Source: Actinomycetes bacterium
Lineage (GTDB): Bacteria; Actinomycetota; Acidimicrobiia; Spongiisociales; UBA5794
DNA: 14,388 nt
Assembly: GCA_024640745.1 (NCBI GenBank)
Contig: JAHEEL010000037.1
Coordinates: 1 to 14,388 of the forward strand
Direction: 5' to 3'
Below, piece by piece: positions 7,461-13,764 of the stretch (positions are counted from its first letter, which is position 1; every line of letters begins with the position of its first letter). Both the position numbers and the translations under genes were made by a program. The notes beneath the pieces are model-generated. The model was not told the DNA's origin and searched no databases. It was given only the letters and a program-made list of their open reading frames with translations.

Positions 7461-8288
7461 TCAGGCTTCGACGAGGAGCGGCAGCAGCGCGTCGAGTACG
7501 GCGGTGAAGCGAGCCCGCGCCTCGGTTGCGGTCTCGGTGACCTCGTCGTGCGAGAGCGGCGTATCGGTGATCCCCGCTGCGTAGTTGGTCACCAGTGAGA
7601 TGCCGGCAACTCCGACGCCCATGTGGTTCAGCGCAATGGCCTCGGGCACGGTCGACATGCCGACGAGGTCGCCCCCGGCCCGTCGCACCATCTCGATCTC
7701 CGCCGGCGTCTCATAGCTCGGTCCGAGGAACCACGCATAGACACCTTCGCGGTAGGGGACCGACGCCGTCTCGAACGCTCGGCGGATGAGCGCACGGAGG
7801 TTCTTGGAGTAGACCTCGCTCATGTCGGGGAAGCGCGGGCCGAGTCGGTCGTCGTTCGAACCGACGAGGGGGTTGCGGGCGGTGTAGTTCAAGTGGTCGC
7901 GAATCGCAACGAGATCTCCCGGGGCGAGACCTTCGCCAAGGCCACCTGCGGCATTCGTCAGCAGGATCGCCTTCGCGCCTGCGAGCGCGGCCGTGCGAAC
8001 CCCGAACACGACGTCGTCGAGCGGCCAGCCTTCATAGGTATGGACCCTCCCGGCGAAGAGAAGCGCTGCCCCGTCGCCGACGGCCGCAGAGAACAGGCTC
8101 CCGCCGTGGCCCACAACGCGTGGTTCCGGGAAGTGGGGGATCTCCGCGTAGGGGATCTCGATGGCGTCGTCCAACGAAGCGGCGTATCCACTGAGTCCCG
8201 AACCGAGGACAACGGCCGCGTCGTGGTGCCGTCTCCCGGTGCGGTCGGCGATGGTTGCCGCGGCAGATTGCAGATCTTCGTAGCTCAT
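7461..8288 (-). CDS. punA: Purine nucleoside phosphorylase, trimeric type
   Basis: It phosphorolyses inosine and guanosine and their deoxy forms to free base plus (deoxy)ribose-1-phosphate. It has 275 residues from the chosen ATG, typical of the trimeric class. Visible are the phosphate loop GSGLSGYA from 29, HFPEPRVVGHGG at 52-63 with H61, GRVHTYEG at 80-87 with R81 and H83, TNAAGGL at 111-117, SYETPAE at 191-197 with E193, VGMSTVPE at 209-216 with S212, and TN at 234-235. E193 and N235 correspond to the base-binding Glu and Asn of 6-oxopurine-specific enzymes, so hypoxanthine/guanine specificity is inferred. An upstream ATG adding 27 residues was rejected: the chosen ATG overlaps the deoA stop as ATGA and has GGAGAGG four bases before it. 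MTAP-type enzymes share this fold, but these motifs favour PNP. Confidence 0.93.
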   Translation of the reverse strand: MSYEDLQSAAATIADRTGRRHHDAAVVLGSGLSGYAASLDDAIEIPYAEIPHFPEPRVVGHGGSLFSAAVGDGAALLFAGRVHTYEGWPLDDVVFGVRTAALAGAKAILLTNAAGGLGEGLAPGDLVAIRDHLNYTARNPLVGSNDDRLGPRFPDMSEVYSKNLRALIRRAFETASVPYREGVYAWFLGPSYETPAEIEMVRRAGGDLVGMSTVPEAIALNHMGVGVAGISLVTNYAAGITDTPLSHDEVTETATEARARFTAVLDALLPLLVEA

Positions 8289-9595
8289 GAGACCTCTCCA
8301 AGAATCAAGGGAACCGGTTGTTGCGGCGTTTCGGACAGGACCCAGGCCGACTCGAGCACCGGCAGGCACGCATTCAGCTGATCCTCAGTGTTGTATCGCA
8401 CGGTCGCGACCGGGTCGCTCTCGGTCACGGCGTCGCCCACCTTGGCATGGACGGTGATGCCCACACCGGGGTCGATGGCATCCTCCTTTGCTTGACGGCC
8501 TGCGCCCAGGCGCACTGCCGAGCGCCCAACGGCGAGGGCATCGCAGCGCTCGACGTAGCCGCCGCGTGTGGCGGTGACCGTGTGCGTGTGCGCGGCCGTA
8601 GGGAGCAACGTGGGATCTTCGAGGACGGCGGGGTTGCCGCCCTGAGCCGTGATCACCCTCGCAAAGACGTCCAGGCCGGCGCCGGAGCGGACGGCCGCAT
8701 CGAGCTGGGCGCGTGCATCCGAGCGCCCCGCTGCCACACCGGCGAGCACCAGCATCTCGGCTCCGAGGACCATGGTGAGCTCGGTAGTGTCGGGCGGTCC
8801 CTCGCCCCGAAGGACCGCGATCGACTCGACCATCTCGTTTGCGTTTCCGACTTCGCGACCAAGCGGCTGATCCATGTCGGTGAGGAATCCAACGACCGGG
8901 GTGTCGTGCGACCGGCCGATGCTCACCATGGTCTCGGCCAGAGCGGTGCCGGACGCGACATCCTTCATGAAAGCTCCGGATCCAATCTTGACGTCGAGCA
9001 CGAGCCCATCGAGATCCTCGGCGAGCTTCTTCGACATGATCGACGAAGCGATCAATGGGATCGCGGGCACGGTCCCGCTCGCATCTCTCAGGGCGTAGAT
9101 GCGGCGGTCCGCCGGAACCAGCGTCTCCGATTGCCCGGCGAGGACGAGACCGAGTTCGTCGAGCTGGCGAGTGAATGCCTCTGGGTCGAGGCGGGTCTTG
9201 AAGCCCGGAATCGTCTCGAGCTTGTCGAGTGTCCCCCCGGTATGGCCGAGCCCGCGCCCCGACATCATCGGGATCGCAACACCGCAAGCAGCGACGAGCG
9301 GGGCAAGGGGGATGCTGATCTTGTCCCCGACCCCGCCGGTCGAGTGCTTGTCGATCTTCGGAAGCGCCGTGGAGGAAAGGTCGAGCACGTCACCGGAGTG
9401 GAGCATCGCATCGGTCCATGCGGCGAGCTCGTCGTCGGTCATGCCGCGAAAGATCACCGCCATCAGAAACGCAGAGATCTGGTAGTCGGGGATCTGATCC
9501 GCGGTGTACTGGGCGATGATCCACTCGAGCTGCTCCGCCGATAGCGATCCGCCGTCTCGCTTCGTGCCGATCAATTCCGGCATGCTGTGGCTCAT
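8285..9595 (-). CDS. deoA: Thymidine/pyrimidine nucleoside phosphorylase
   Basis: It phosphorolyses thymidine and deoxyuridine (perhaps also uridine) to base plus sugar-1-phosphate. It has 436 residues, the normal length for family members. Landmarks are the phosphate-binding KHSTGGVGDK at 83-92, the signature SGRGLGHTGGTLDKLE at 112-127, and pyrimidine-binding residues aligning with E. coli DeoA R171, S186 and K190, here R170, S185 and K189. A C-terminal alpha/beta domain follows from about 335. The start at 9595 is supported by GGAGG four bases upstream and by ATGA overlap with the upstream gene. Motifs cannot separate strict thymidine phosphorylase (DeoA) from the broader enzyme (Pdp). The gene overlaps both neighbours by four bases, and a pyrimidine phosphorylase next to a purine phosphorylase makes a complete nucleoside-cleaving pair. 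Confidence 0.94.
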   Translation of the reverse strand: MSHSMPELIGTKRDGGSLSAEQLEWIIAQYTADQIPDYQISAFLMAVIFRGMTDDELAAWTDAMLHSGDVLDLSSTALPKIDKHSTGGVGDKISIPLAPLVAACGVAIPMMSGRGLGHTGGTLDKLETIPGFKTRLDPEAFTRQLDELGLVLAGQSETLVPADRRIYALRDASGTVPAIPLIASSIMSKKLAEDLDGLVLDVKIGSGAFMKDVASGTALAETMVSIGRSHDTPVVGFLTDMDQPLGREVGNANEMVESIAVLRGEGPPDTTELTMVLGAEMLVLAGVAAGRSDARAQLDAAVRSGAGLDVFARVITAQGGNPAVLEDPTLLPTAAHTHTVTATRGGYVERCDALAVGRSAVRLGAGRQAKEDAIDPGVGITVHAKVGDAVTESDPVATVRYNTEDQLNACLPVLESAWVLSETPQQPVPLILGEVS

Positions 9596-9888
9596 GCGTC
9601 CTCCGTGCTCTCTCGCGTGATATCGCCCATTCTGACGCGACCGTTGACGATGGCGACGCCTTCTCCTCGGAGGAGCTCGGCCTGACGTGCCTCACTCCCT
9701 GGTGCCAGGCGTCCCGATTTCGCAACGACCCTCCACCATGGGAGCCCCGGCGTTGAGCGCACTAGGTTGCCGACGGCCCTGGCGGCACCGGGAAAACCGG
9801 CTTCTTCAGCCACCTCTCCGTACGAGACGACGTCTCCCGGCTCGAGGCGGAGCAAGACGGCTGCTGCTTCCTCGGCGAAGTCCTTCAT
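9592..9888 (-). CDS. Alkyltransferase-like protein (MGMT-fold, no catalytic Cys)
   Basis: It is a small DNA-binding protein related to the C-terminal domain of O6-alkylguanine-DNA methyltransferase. It has 98 residues. The DNA-binding helix region reads SYGEVAEEAGFPGAARAVGNLVR (22-44), with Y23 and the presumed arginine finger R37 in family positions. Where the repair enzyme has PCHRV with the alkyl-accepting cysteine, this protein has PWWRVV at 50-55, so it cannot accept an alkyl group. Known alkyltransferase-like proteins bind O6-alkylguanine, flip the base and hand the lesion to nucleotide excision repair; that role is inferred here. The ATG is chosen because it overlaps the upstream methyltransferase stop as ATGA and has GAGGAAG just before it; the longer open frame upstream has no family similarity. 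Its place in a nucleoside salvage operon is unexplained. Confidence 0.88.
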   Translation of the reverse strand: MKDFAEEAAAVLLRLEPGDVVSYGEVAEEAGFPGAARAVGNLVRSTPGLPWWRVVAKSGRLAPGSEARQAELLRGEGVAIVNGRVRMGDITRESTEDA

Positions 9889-10523
9889 GGCTTCCTCATC
9901 GTCACGATCTGGTAGTGCTCGTTGTTGAGGTCTTCGGAGCCGCTCGGCCTCGTTTCGAGACGTTCGATCTCGAAGGTCGCTCCGAACACGGTCCGCACCT
10001 GTTCGTCGGTGCGCAACGCAAAGAACCGCGGCGGATGATGAATGCCGTCGTCGAGCATCCCCATCGTGCCGTCGCCGCCCCACATGCCGACCGTCACAAT
10101 TCCGCCGGGCACGAGCACCCGGGCGATCTCGCCGAGCACGCGCGGCAGCTCCTCGTCGGGGGAGTGCATGAGGCAGCTCATCGACCAGATAGCGTCGAAG
10201 GCGCCGTCGGAGAACGGGAGATCGGCGAAATCCGCTACCAGCGCATCGATCCCCTTTGCGACGCAGCGCTCGATGTTGCGTAGCGCCAGATCCATGGCGA
10301 CAACGCTCAGTCCGTTGCTCGCGAAGAACGCTGCGCTGTGGCCCGAACCGGCGCCGATCTCGAGGACGCGCGTCCTCGGTGTTCGCTGCAGGGCCTCGGC
10401 GAAGGCCTTCCGATACGCATCGCGCCACGCGGGCTCACCGCGGGCATCCCGGTCGATCGCACTGGCATCGTAGGAGCGGACGAGGTCCGCCTTGATGGCG
10501 CGAACGTCGGGCCGTGTGCTCAC
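9885..10523 (-). CDS. Class I SAM-dependent methyltransferase, substrate unknown
   Basis: It has 212 residues and a Rossmann-type methyltransferase core. Motif I is VLEIGAGSGHSAAFF (53-67). The acidic residue that binds the SAM ribose is D78 in VAMDLA. ADFADLPFSDGAFDAIWSMS (98-117) covers motifs II-III, and ARVLVPGGIVTVGMWGG (134-150) the post-core strand. No target-recognition or RNA-binding domain, signal peptide or membrane segment is seen, so a small-molecule or protein substrate cannot be chosen. The GTG start at 10523 overlaps the upp stop as GTGA; the open frame continues upstream over upp but with no family similarity. It overlaps the alkyltransferase-like gene by four bases, so it is part of the salvage operon by layout. 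It looks like the general Methyltransf_11/25 group, and I do not recognise a specific function. Confidence 0.85.
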   Translation of the reverse strand: MSTRPDVRAIKADLVRSYDASAIDRDARGEPAWRDAYRKAFAEALQRTPRTRVLEIGAGSGHSAAFFASNGLSVVAMDLALRNIERCVAKGIDALVADFADLPFSDGAFDAIWSMSCLMHSPDEELPRVLGEIARVLVPGGIVTVGMWGGDGTMGMLDDGIHHPPRFFALRTDEQVRTVFGATFEIERLETRPSGSEDLNNEHYQIVTMRKP

Positions 10524-11137
10524 AGCGTCCCGAAGAGCCGATCTCCCATGTCGCCGAGCCCGGGGACGATGTAGGCACGGTCGTTGAGCTCGCGATCGTG
10601 TGCCGCTGCGATGATGTGTACATCCGGATGGTCGTCGTACATGCGCCGGACGCCGGCCGGGGCGGTGACAACGCACAGCGCGGTGATGTCCCGGGCACCC
10701 GAGGACTTCACCTTGTCGACCGCCCACGACAGGGACCCCCCCGTTGCCAGCATCGGTTCGAGGATGAACACGGAGGCGTCCGAGAGATCGGGGAGGCGGG
10801 CGTAGTACTCGTGGGGCAGGGCGGTCTCCTCATCACGCTGCACGCCGGCGAATCCGACCTTGCACTCAGGGATCATGTCGAGCACAGCGTCGAGCATTCC
10901 CAGGCCGGCACGAAGCACCGCGACGGCGACGACATCGTGGATCTGATAGCCCACCGTCGGCTCCATGGGCGTCTTCACCTCGATCTCGGATAGTGGCAGC
11001 CGCTTCGTGGCCTCCAACACCAGGCAGTAGGTCAGCCCGCGTGCAGCGGCCCGGAAAGCCTCGGGACTCGTCGAGTGGTCGCGCAGGACCGTGAGATAGT
11101 GTCGGGCGAGGGGATGATCGATCACGGTGAGATTCAT
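10520..11137 (-). CDS. upp: Uracil phosphoribosyltransferase
   Basis: It converts uracil plus PRPP to UMP, recapturing the base released by pyrimidine nucleoside phosphorolysis. It has 205 residues, normal for the family. Visible are DHPLARHYLTVLRD at 7-20, VLRAGLGM at 74-81, the flexible-arm region RDEETALPHEYYARLP at 101-116, the PRPP loop EPMLATGGS at 127-135, and the uracil-binding YIVPGLGDMGDR at 189-200. The PRPP loop begins with Glu where most Upp proteins have Asp. It is the first gene of the minus-strand operon; no clear Shine-Dalgarno sequence precedes its ATG, and only 54 bases separate it from the divergent ffh, so the two promoters must share that space. A weak CATGAT -10 candidate (minus strand, near 11156) has no matching -35. 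Identification is secure. Confidence 0.95.
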   Translation of the reverse strand: MNLTVIDHPLARHYLTVLRDHSTSPEAFRAAARGLTYCLVLEATKRLPLSEIEVKTPMEPTVGYQIHDVVAVAVLRAGLGMLDAVLDMIPECKVGFAGVQRDEETALPHEYYARLPDLSDASVFILEPMLATGGSLSWAVDKVKSSGARDITALCVVTAPAGVRRMYDDHPDVHIIAAAHDRELNDRAYIVPGLGDMGDRLFGTL

Positions 11138-11176
11138 GGTTCAAGTCTCGCAGATCATGTGTGCCGCAGCGAGCCG

Positions 11177-11182
11177 TAGACT
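11177..11182 (+). promoter_or_regulatory. Candidate -10 element (TAGACT) for leaderless ffh transcription
   Basis: TAGACT fits TANNNT and ends 9 bases before the ffh ATG, with no Shine-Dalgarno sequence between. That spacing fits a transcript starting at or within a few bases of the ATG. It lies in the 54-base divergent gap with upp. No convincing -35 is seen. Confidence 0.4.
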
Positions 11183-11191
11183 CACCGACCG

Positions 11192-12532
11192 ATGTTCGAT
11201 TCTCTCTCCGGTCGACTCAACGATGCCTTCTCGCGTTTGCGCGGCAAGGGCCGTCTCTCCGATTCCGACGTCAACGATGCGCTGCGCGAGGTCCGGATCG
11301 CGCTGCTCGAAGCCGATGTGAACGTCTCGGTGGTCAAATCCCTTCTGGGGCGTGTGAAAGAACGCGCCGTCGGCGCCGAAGTGACGAAGAGCCTCACCCC
11401 GGGTCAGCAGGTCATCAAGATCGTCCATGAGGAGCTGATCGTCACCCTTGGCGATCAAGAAGTGCCGCTGGCGCGCCCGGCCGCCCCGCCGCTCGTGATC
11501 CTCATGGTCGGGCTCCAGGGCTCCGGAAAGACGACCACCGCGGCGAAGCTCGCGAAGCATCTGAAGGGCAAGGGGAAGCGCCCGATCCTGGTGGCTGCAG
11601 ATCTCCAACGCCCCGCAGCAATCGACCAGCTCGAGTCGCTCGGAAAGCGAATCGACGTGCCGGTCTACCTCGACCGGAAGGCCAAGGCGCCCCGCCTGGT
11701 GAAGGCCGCGCTGAAGCAGGCCAGGGCCGACGGGGCCAATGTGGTCATCATCGATACCGCGGGCCGCCTCCAAGTCGACCAGGCCCTGATGAAGGAGCTT
11801 GCAGCCGTCCGGAAGGCCTCAGCGCCCGATGAGGTGCTGCTCGTACTCGACGCGATGACCGGGCAGGAAGCCGTCAACGTAGCCAACGGTTTCCTCGAGT
11901 ACACCGATCTCACGGGCCTCGTGCTCACGAAGCTCGATGGCGATGCTCGCGGGGGCGCCGCGATCTCAGCCCGCGAGGTAACCGGCCAGCCGATCAAGTT
12001 CGTCGGCGTGGGCGAGAGAATCGACGAGCTGGATGTGTTCTATCCGGAGCGGATGGCATCGCGCATCCTCGGAATGGGCGACGTGCTCTCGCTCATCGAG
12101 AAGGCCGAGGAGGTCTACGAGGAGCAGGAAGCAGAAGCCGCTGCGGCGAAGATGCTCGACGCCTCGTTCAACCTCGAAGACTTCCTCGATCAGTTCCAGC
12201 AGATCAAGAAGATGGGGCCATTGCAGCAGCTCGTTGGTATGATCCCGGGCGCCGGAGCGGCACTGCGCGACGTCGAGATCGACGACCGTCAACTCGGTCG
12301 TGTCGAGGCCATCATCCGGTCGATGACCCCAGCGGAGCGTCGGGATCCCAAGATCATCAATGGGAGCCGCAAGCGCCGCATCGCAACGGGATCGGGGACG
12401 CGACCGCAGGACGTCAACGTGCTGCTCAAGCAGTTCTCCGAGACACAGAAGATGATGAAGGCGTTTGCCGGAGGCAAGAGCCCCATTCCCGGGCTCGCCA
12501 TGCCGGGGATGGGCCGCAAGAAGAAGAGGTAG
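11192..12532 (+). CDS. ffh: Signal recognition particle protein Ffh (SRP54)
   Basis: This GTPase binds signal sequences and 4.5S RNA, then docks with FtsY at the membrane. It has 446 residues. The N domain is about 1-90. The GTPase domain carries GLQGSGKTT (107-115), DLQRPAA (137-143), DTAGR (188-192), TKLDG (246-250) and GVGE (272-275). The methionine-rich M domain runs from about 300, with the RNA-binding helix SRKRRIATGSG at 392-402. The tail ends in PGMGRKKKR and lacks the long Gly/Met-rich extension of many actinobacterial proteins. The ATG is the only start matching the family N-terminus MFDSLSGRL. It begins the ffh-rpsP-khpA-rimM run, with rpsP only two bases downstream. DLQRPAA and the M domain separate it from FtsY, which lies about 6 kb upstream. 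Identification is secure. Confidence 0.97.
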   Translation: MFDSLSGRLNDAFSRLRGKGRLSDSDVNDALREVRIALLEADVNVSVVKSLLGRVKERAVGAEVTKSLTPGQQVIKIVHEELIVTLGDQEVPLARPAAPPLVILMVGLQGSGKTTTAAKLAKHLKGKGKRPILVAADLQRPAAIDQLESLGKRIDVPVYLDRKAKAPRLVKAALKQARADGANVVIIDTAGRLQVDQALMKELAAVRKASAPDEVLLVLDAMTGQEAVNVANGFLEYTDLTGLVLTKLDGDARGGAAISAREVTGQPIKFVGVGERIDELDVFYPERMASRILGMGDVLSLIEKAEEVYEEQEAEAAAAKMLDASFNLEDFLDQFQQIKKMGPLQQLVGMIPGAGAALRDVEIDDRQLGRVEAIIRSMTPAERRDPKIINGSRKRRIATGSGTRPQDVNVLLKQFSETQKMMKAFAGGKSPIPGLAMPGMGRKKKR

Positions 12533-12534
12533 AC

Positions 12535-13005
12535 ATGCCGGTGAAGATCCGCCTGACGCGGATGGGTAAGAAGAAGCAGCCCTCGTATCGCGTCGTGGTG
12601 ATGGACTCACGCAAGCCGCGCGATGGCAAGTACATCGAACAGATCGGCCGGTACGACGCCCGCCAGGATCCCTCGCTGATCGAGATCGACAACGCGCGCG
12701 CCGTCGACTGGCTTCAGAAGGGCGCACAGCCCACCGACCGGGCGAAGAAGCTGCTCGAGATCTCCGGCGCCTGGACCGAGTACAGAGTCGCACGAGGCGA
12801 GGTGCACGTCGTTGCCGATACCCCGGCCGCGAGCCCGAAGCCGAAGGCCGACGCCGGTCCCGTGATGCTCGACGAGATCCAGGAAGAAACCAACTCGGCT
12901 CCCGTGCTGCTCGATGAGATCCAGGACGAGGTCGAAGCCGCCACCGACGAGGTGGCTGAAGAAGCGGCCGAGGTCGCCGACGCTACCGAAACGGATGAGG
13001 CATGA
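12535..13005 (+). CDS. rpsP: 30S ribosomal protein bS16 with acidic C-terminal tail
   Basis: S16 is an early-binding protein of the 30S body. The first 90 or so residues are ordinary S16: MPVKIRLTRMGKKKQPSYR at the start, DSRKPRDGKYIEQIGRYD at 24-41, and AVDWLQKGAQPTD at 56-68. The protein is 156 residues, almost twice the usual 80-90. Residues 95-156 form a Pro/Ala/Lys linker and then a strongly acidic Ala/Glu/Asp-rich tail. Within the tail PVMLDEIQEE (109-118) is repeated as PVLLDEIQDE (123-132). Actinobacterial S16 proteins often have such extensions; the duplicated block is the odd part. AGAGGT at the end of ffh serves as ribosome binding site, and the stop overlaps khpA as ATGA, so the genes are probably coupled. 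Identification of the core is secure; the tail has no known role. Confidence 0.95.
   Translation: MPVKIRLTRMGKKKQPSYRVVVMDSRKPRDGKYIEQIGRYDARQDPSLIEIDNARAVDWLQKGAQPTDRAKKLLEISGAWTEYRVARGEVHVVADTPAASPKPKADAGPVMLDEIQEETNSAPVLLDEIQDEVEAATDEVAEEAAEVADATETDEA
12859..12930 (+). repeat. In-frame duplication within the rpsP tail
   Basis: Two 30-base segments, 12859-12888 and 12901-12930, start 42 bases apart and encode PVMLDEIQEE and PVLLDEIQDE. Eight of ten residues are identical and the two changes are conservative. The copies differ at several third positions (for example GACGAG against GATGAG), so the duplication is not brand new or is held by selection on the protein. Confidence 0.75.
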
Positions 13006-13253
13006 GCCAGGGCAGCATTGTGGAGAAGGTCGTGACCTACGTGGTCACACAGATCGTGGACGACCCCGATTCGGTCCAAGTGGAGATCGTCCCGGACGGT
13101 GACGACGCGATCGTTGCCGAGGTGCGGACGGCGAAGTCCGATATGGGACGGGTGATCGGCCGCCGCGGCCGCGTCGCTCGCGCCATCCGCTCCGTCGCTT
13201 CCGTGGCAGGTGACGAAGAAGGGGTCTCGGTCGAGGTCGATTTCCTCGACTGA
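13002..13253 (+). CDS. khpA: KH-domain RNA-binding protein KhpA
   Basis: It is a small single-KH-domain protein that, with KhpB where present, binds many RNAs and has been tied to cell elongation and sRNA biology in Gram-positive bacteria. It has 83 residues, typical length. The GxxG loop of the KH fold is GRRG at 53-56 within MGRVIGRRGRVARAIR, preceded by a beta strand and followed by the usual helix and closing strand VSVEVDFLD. The ATG overlaps the rpsP stop as ATGA. The position between rpsP and rimM is conserved in many Gram-positive genomes and strongly supports the name. It was formerly annotated as UPF0109/YlqC. Which RNAs it binds cannot be read from sequence. Confidence 0.93.
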   Translation: MSQGSIVEKVVTYVVTQIVDDPDSVQVEIVPDGDDAIVAEVRTAKSDMGRVIGRRGRVARAIRSVASVAGDEEGVSVEVDFLD

Positions 13254-13254
13254 C

Positions 13255-13764
13255 GTGGACCGAATCCTCGTCGGCTACGTCAGAAGGGCCCATGGCATCC
13301 ATGGAGCGGTCGTGGTTCGGCCGCTCACCGACGACCCCGATCGCCGGTGGATACCGGGCGCTGTGTTCCTCAGCGACCAGGACCCTCCTGTGCCGCACAC
13401 GGTGACTGGTGCAGCACCGTATCGCGACGACCTCCTCGTTGAGTTCGCCGAGATCACCGATCGCTCCGGAGCGGATCTTCTGAAGGGAACGTCGTTCACG
13501 ATCGAGGCCGCCGAGCGACGCGACCTCGACGACGACGAGTTCTGGCCCGACGACCTGGTCGGATGCGCCGCCGTGGACGAGGCAGGCACCCCGATCGGCG
13601 TGATCGAGGCCGTGGAGTTCGGTGCAGCGCAGGACCGCCTCGTCTTGCGAACCGACGCCGGACGTTTCGAGGTGCCCTTCGTCGACGCAATCGTTCCCAC
13701 GATCGACCTCGAGGCGCGGGTGGTGGTGCTCACGCCGCCGGCCGGCCTGTTGGATTCACCCTGA
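13255..13764 (+). CDS. rimM: 16S rRNA processing protein RimM
   Basis: RimM is an assembly factor that binds S19 and promotes maturation of the 30S head. It has 169 residues from the chosen GTG, a normal size. The N-terminal RimM domain opens MDRILVGYVRRAHGIHGAV, matching the family pattern with HGIHG at 13-17. The PRC-barrel domain runs from about 96 (EFWPDDLVGCAAVDEAGTPI) to PFVDAIVPTIDLEARVV (141-157), ending PPAGLL. An alternative GTG at 13210 would add 15 residues lying on the end of khpA and unlike the family. The chosen start is one base after the khpA stop, without a near Shine-Dalgarno site, so translation is probably coupled. trmD usually follows; here the gene meets a convergent ligase gene, with a 9-base overlap of the two 3' ends. 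Confidence 0.93.
   Translation: MDRILVGYVRRAHGIHGAVVVRPLTDDPDRRWIPGAVFLSDQDPPVPHTVTGAAPYRDDLLVEFAEITDRSGADLLKGTSFTIEAAERRDLDDDEFWPDDLVGCAAVDEAGTPIGVIEAVEFGAAQDRLVLRTDAGRFEVPFVDAIVPTIDLEARVVVLTPPAGLLDSP

Noticed and set aside
8289..8369. 27-residue longer purine nucleoside phosphorylase starting inside deoA
   Set aside because: The downstream ATG has GGAGAGG four bases away, forms the ATGA overlap seen at the other junctions, and matches the usual family N-terminus.
8318..9544. A 408-codon open frame on the + strand opposite deoA
   Set aside because: It is an antisense shadow in high-GC DNA: the composition is Arg/Gly/Asp/His-rich without domain motifs, while deoA on the other strand has its full signature.
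9889..10428. N-terminal extension of the alkyltransferase-like gene by 180 codons
   Set aside because: The extra sequence is Arg-rich frame shadow over the methyltransferase; the ATG overlapping the upstream stop gives a protein of normal family length.
10524..10727. 68-codon upstream extension of the methyltransferase
   Set aside because: It is out-of-frame upp sequence of low-complexity Arg/His/Pro composition; the GTGA overlap start gives the expected domain boundary.
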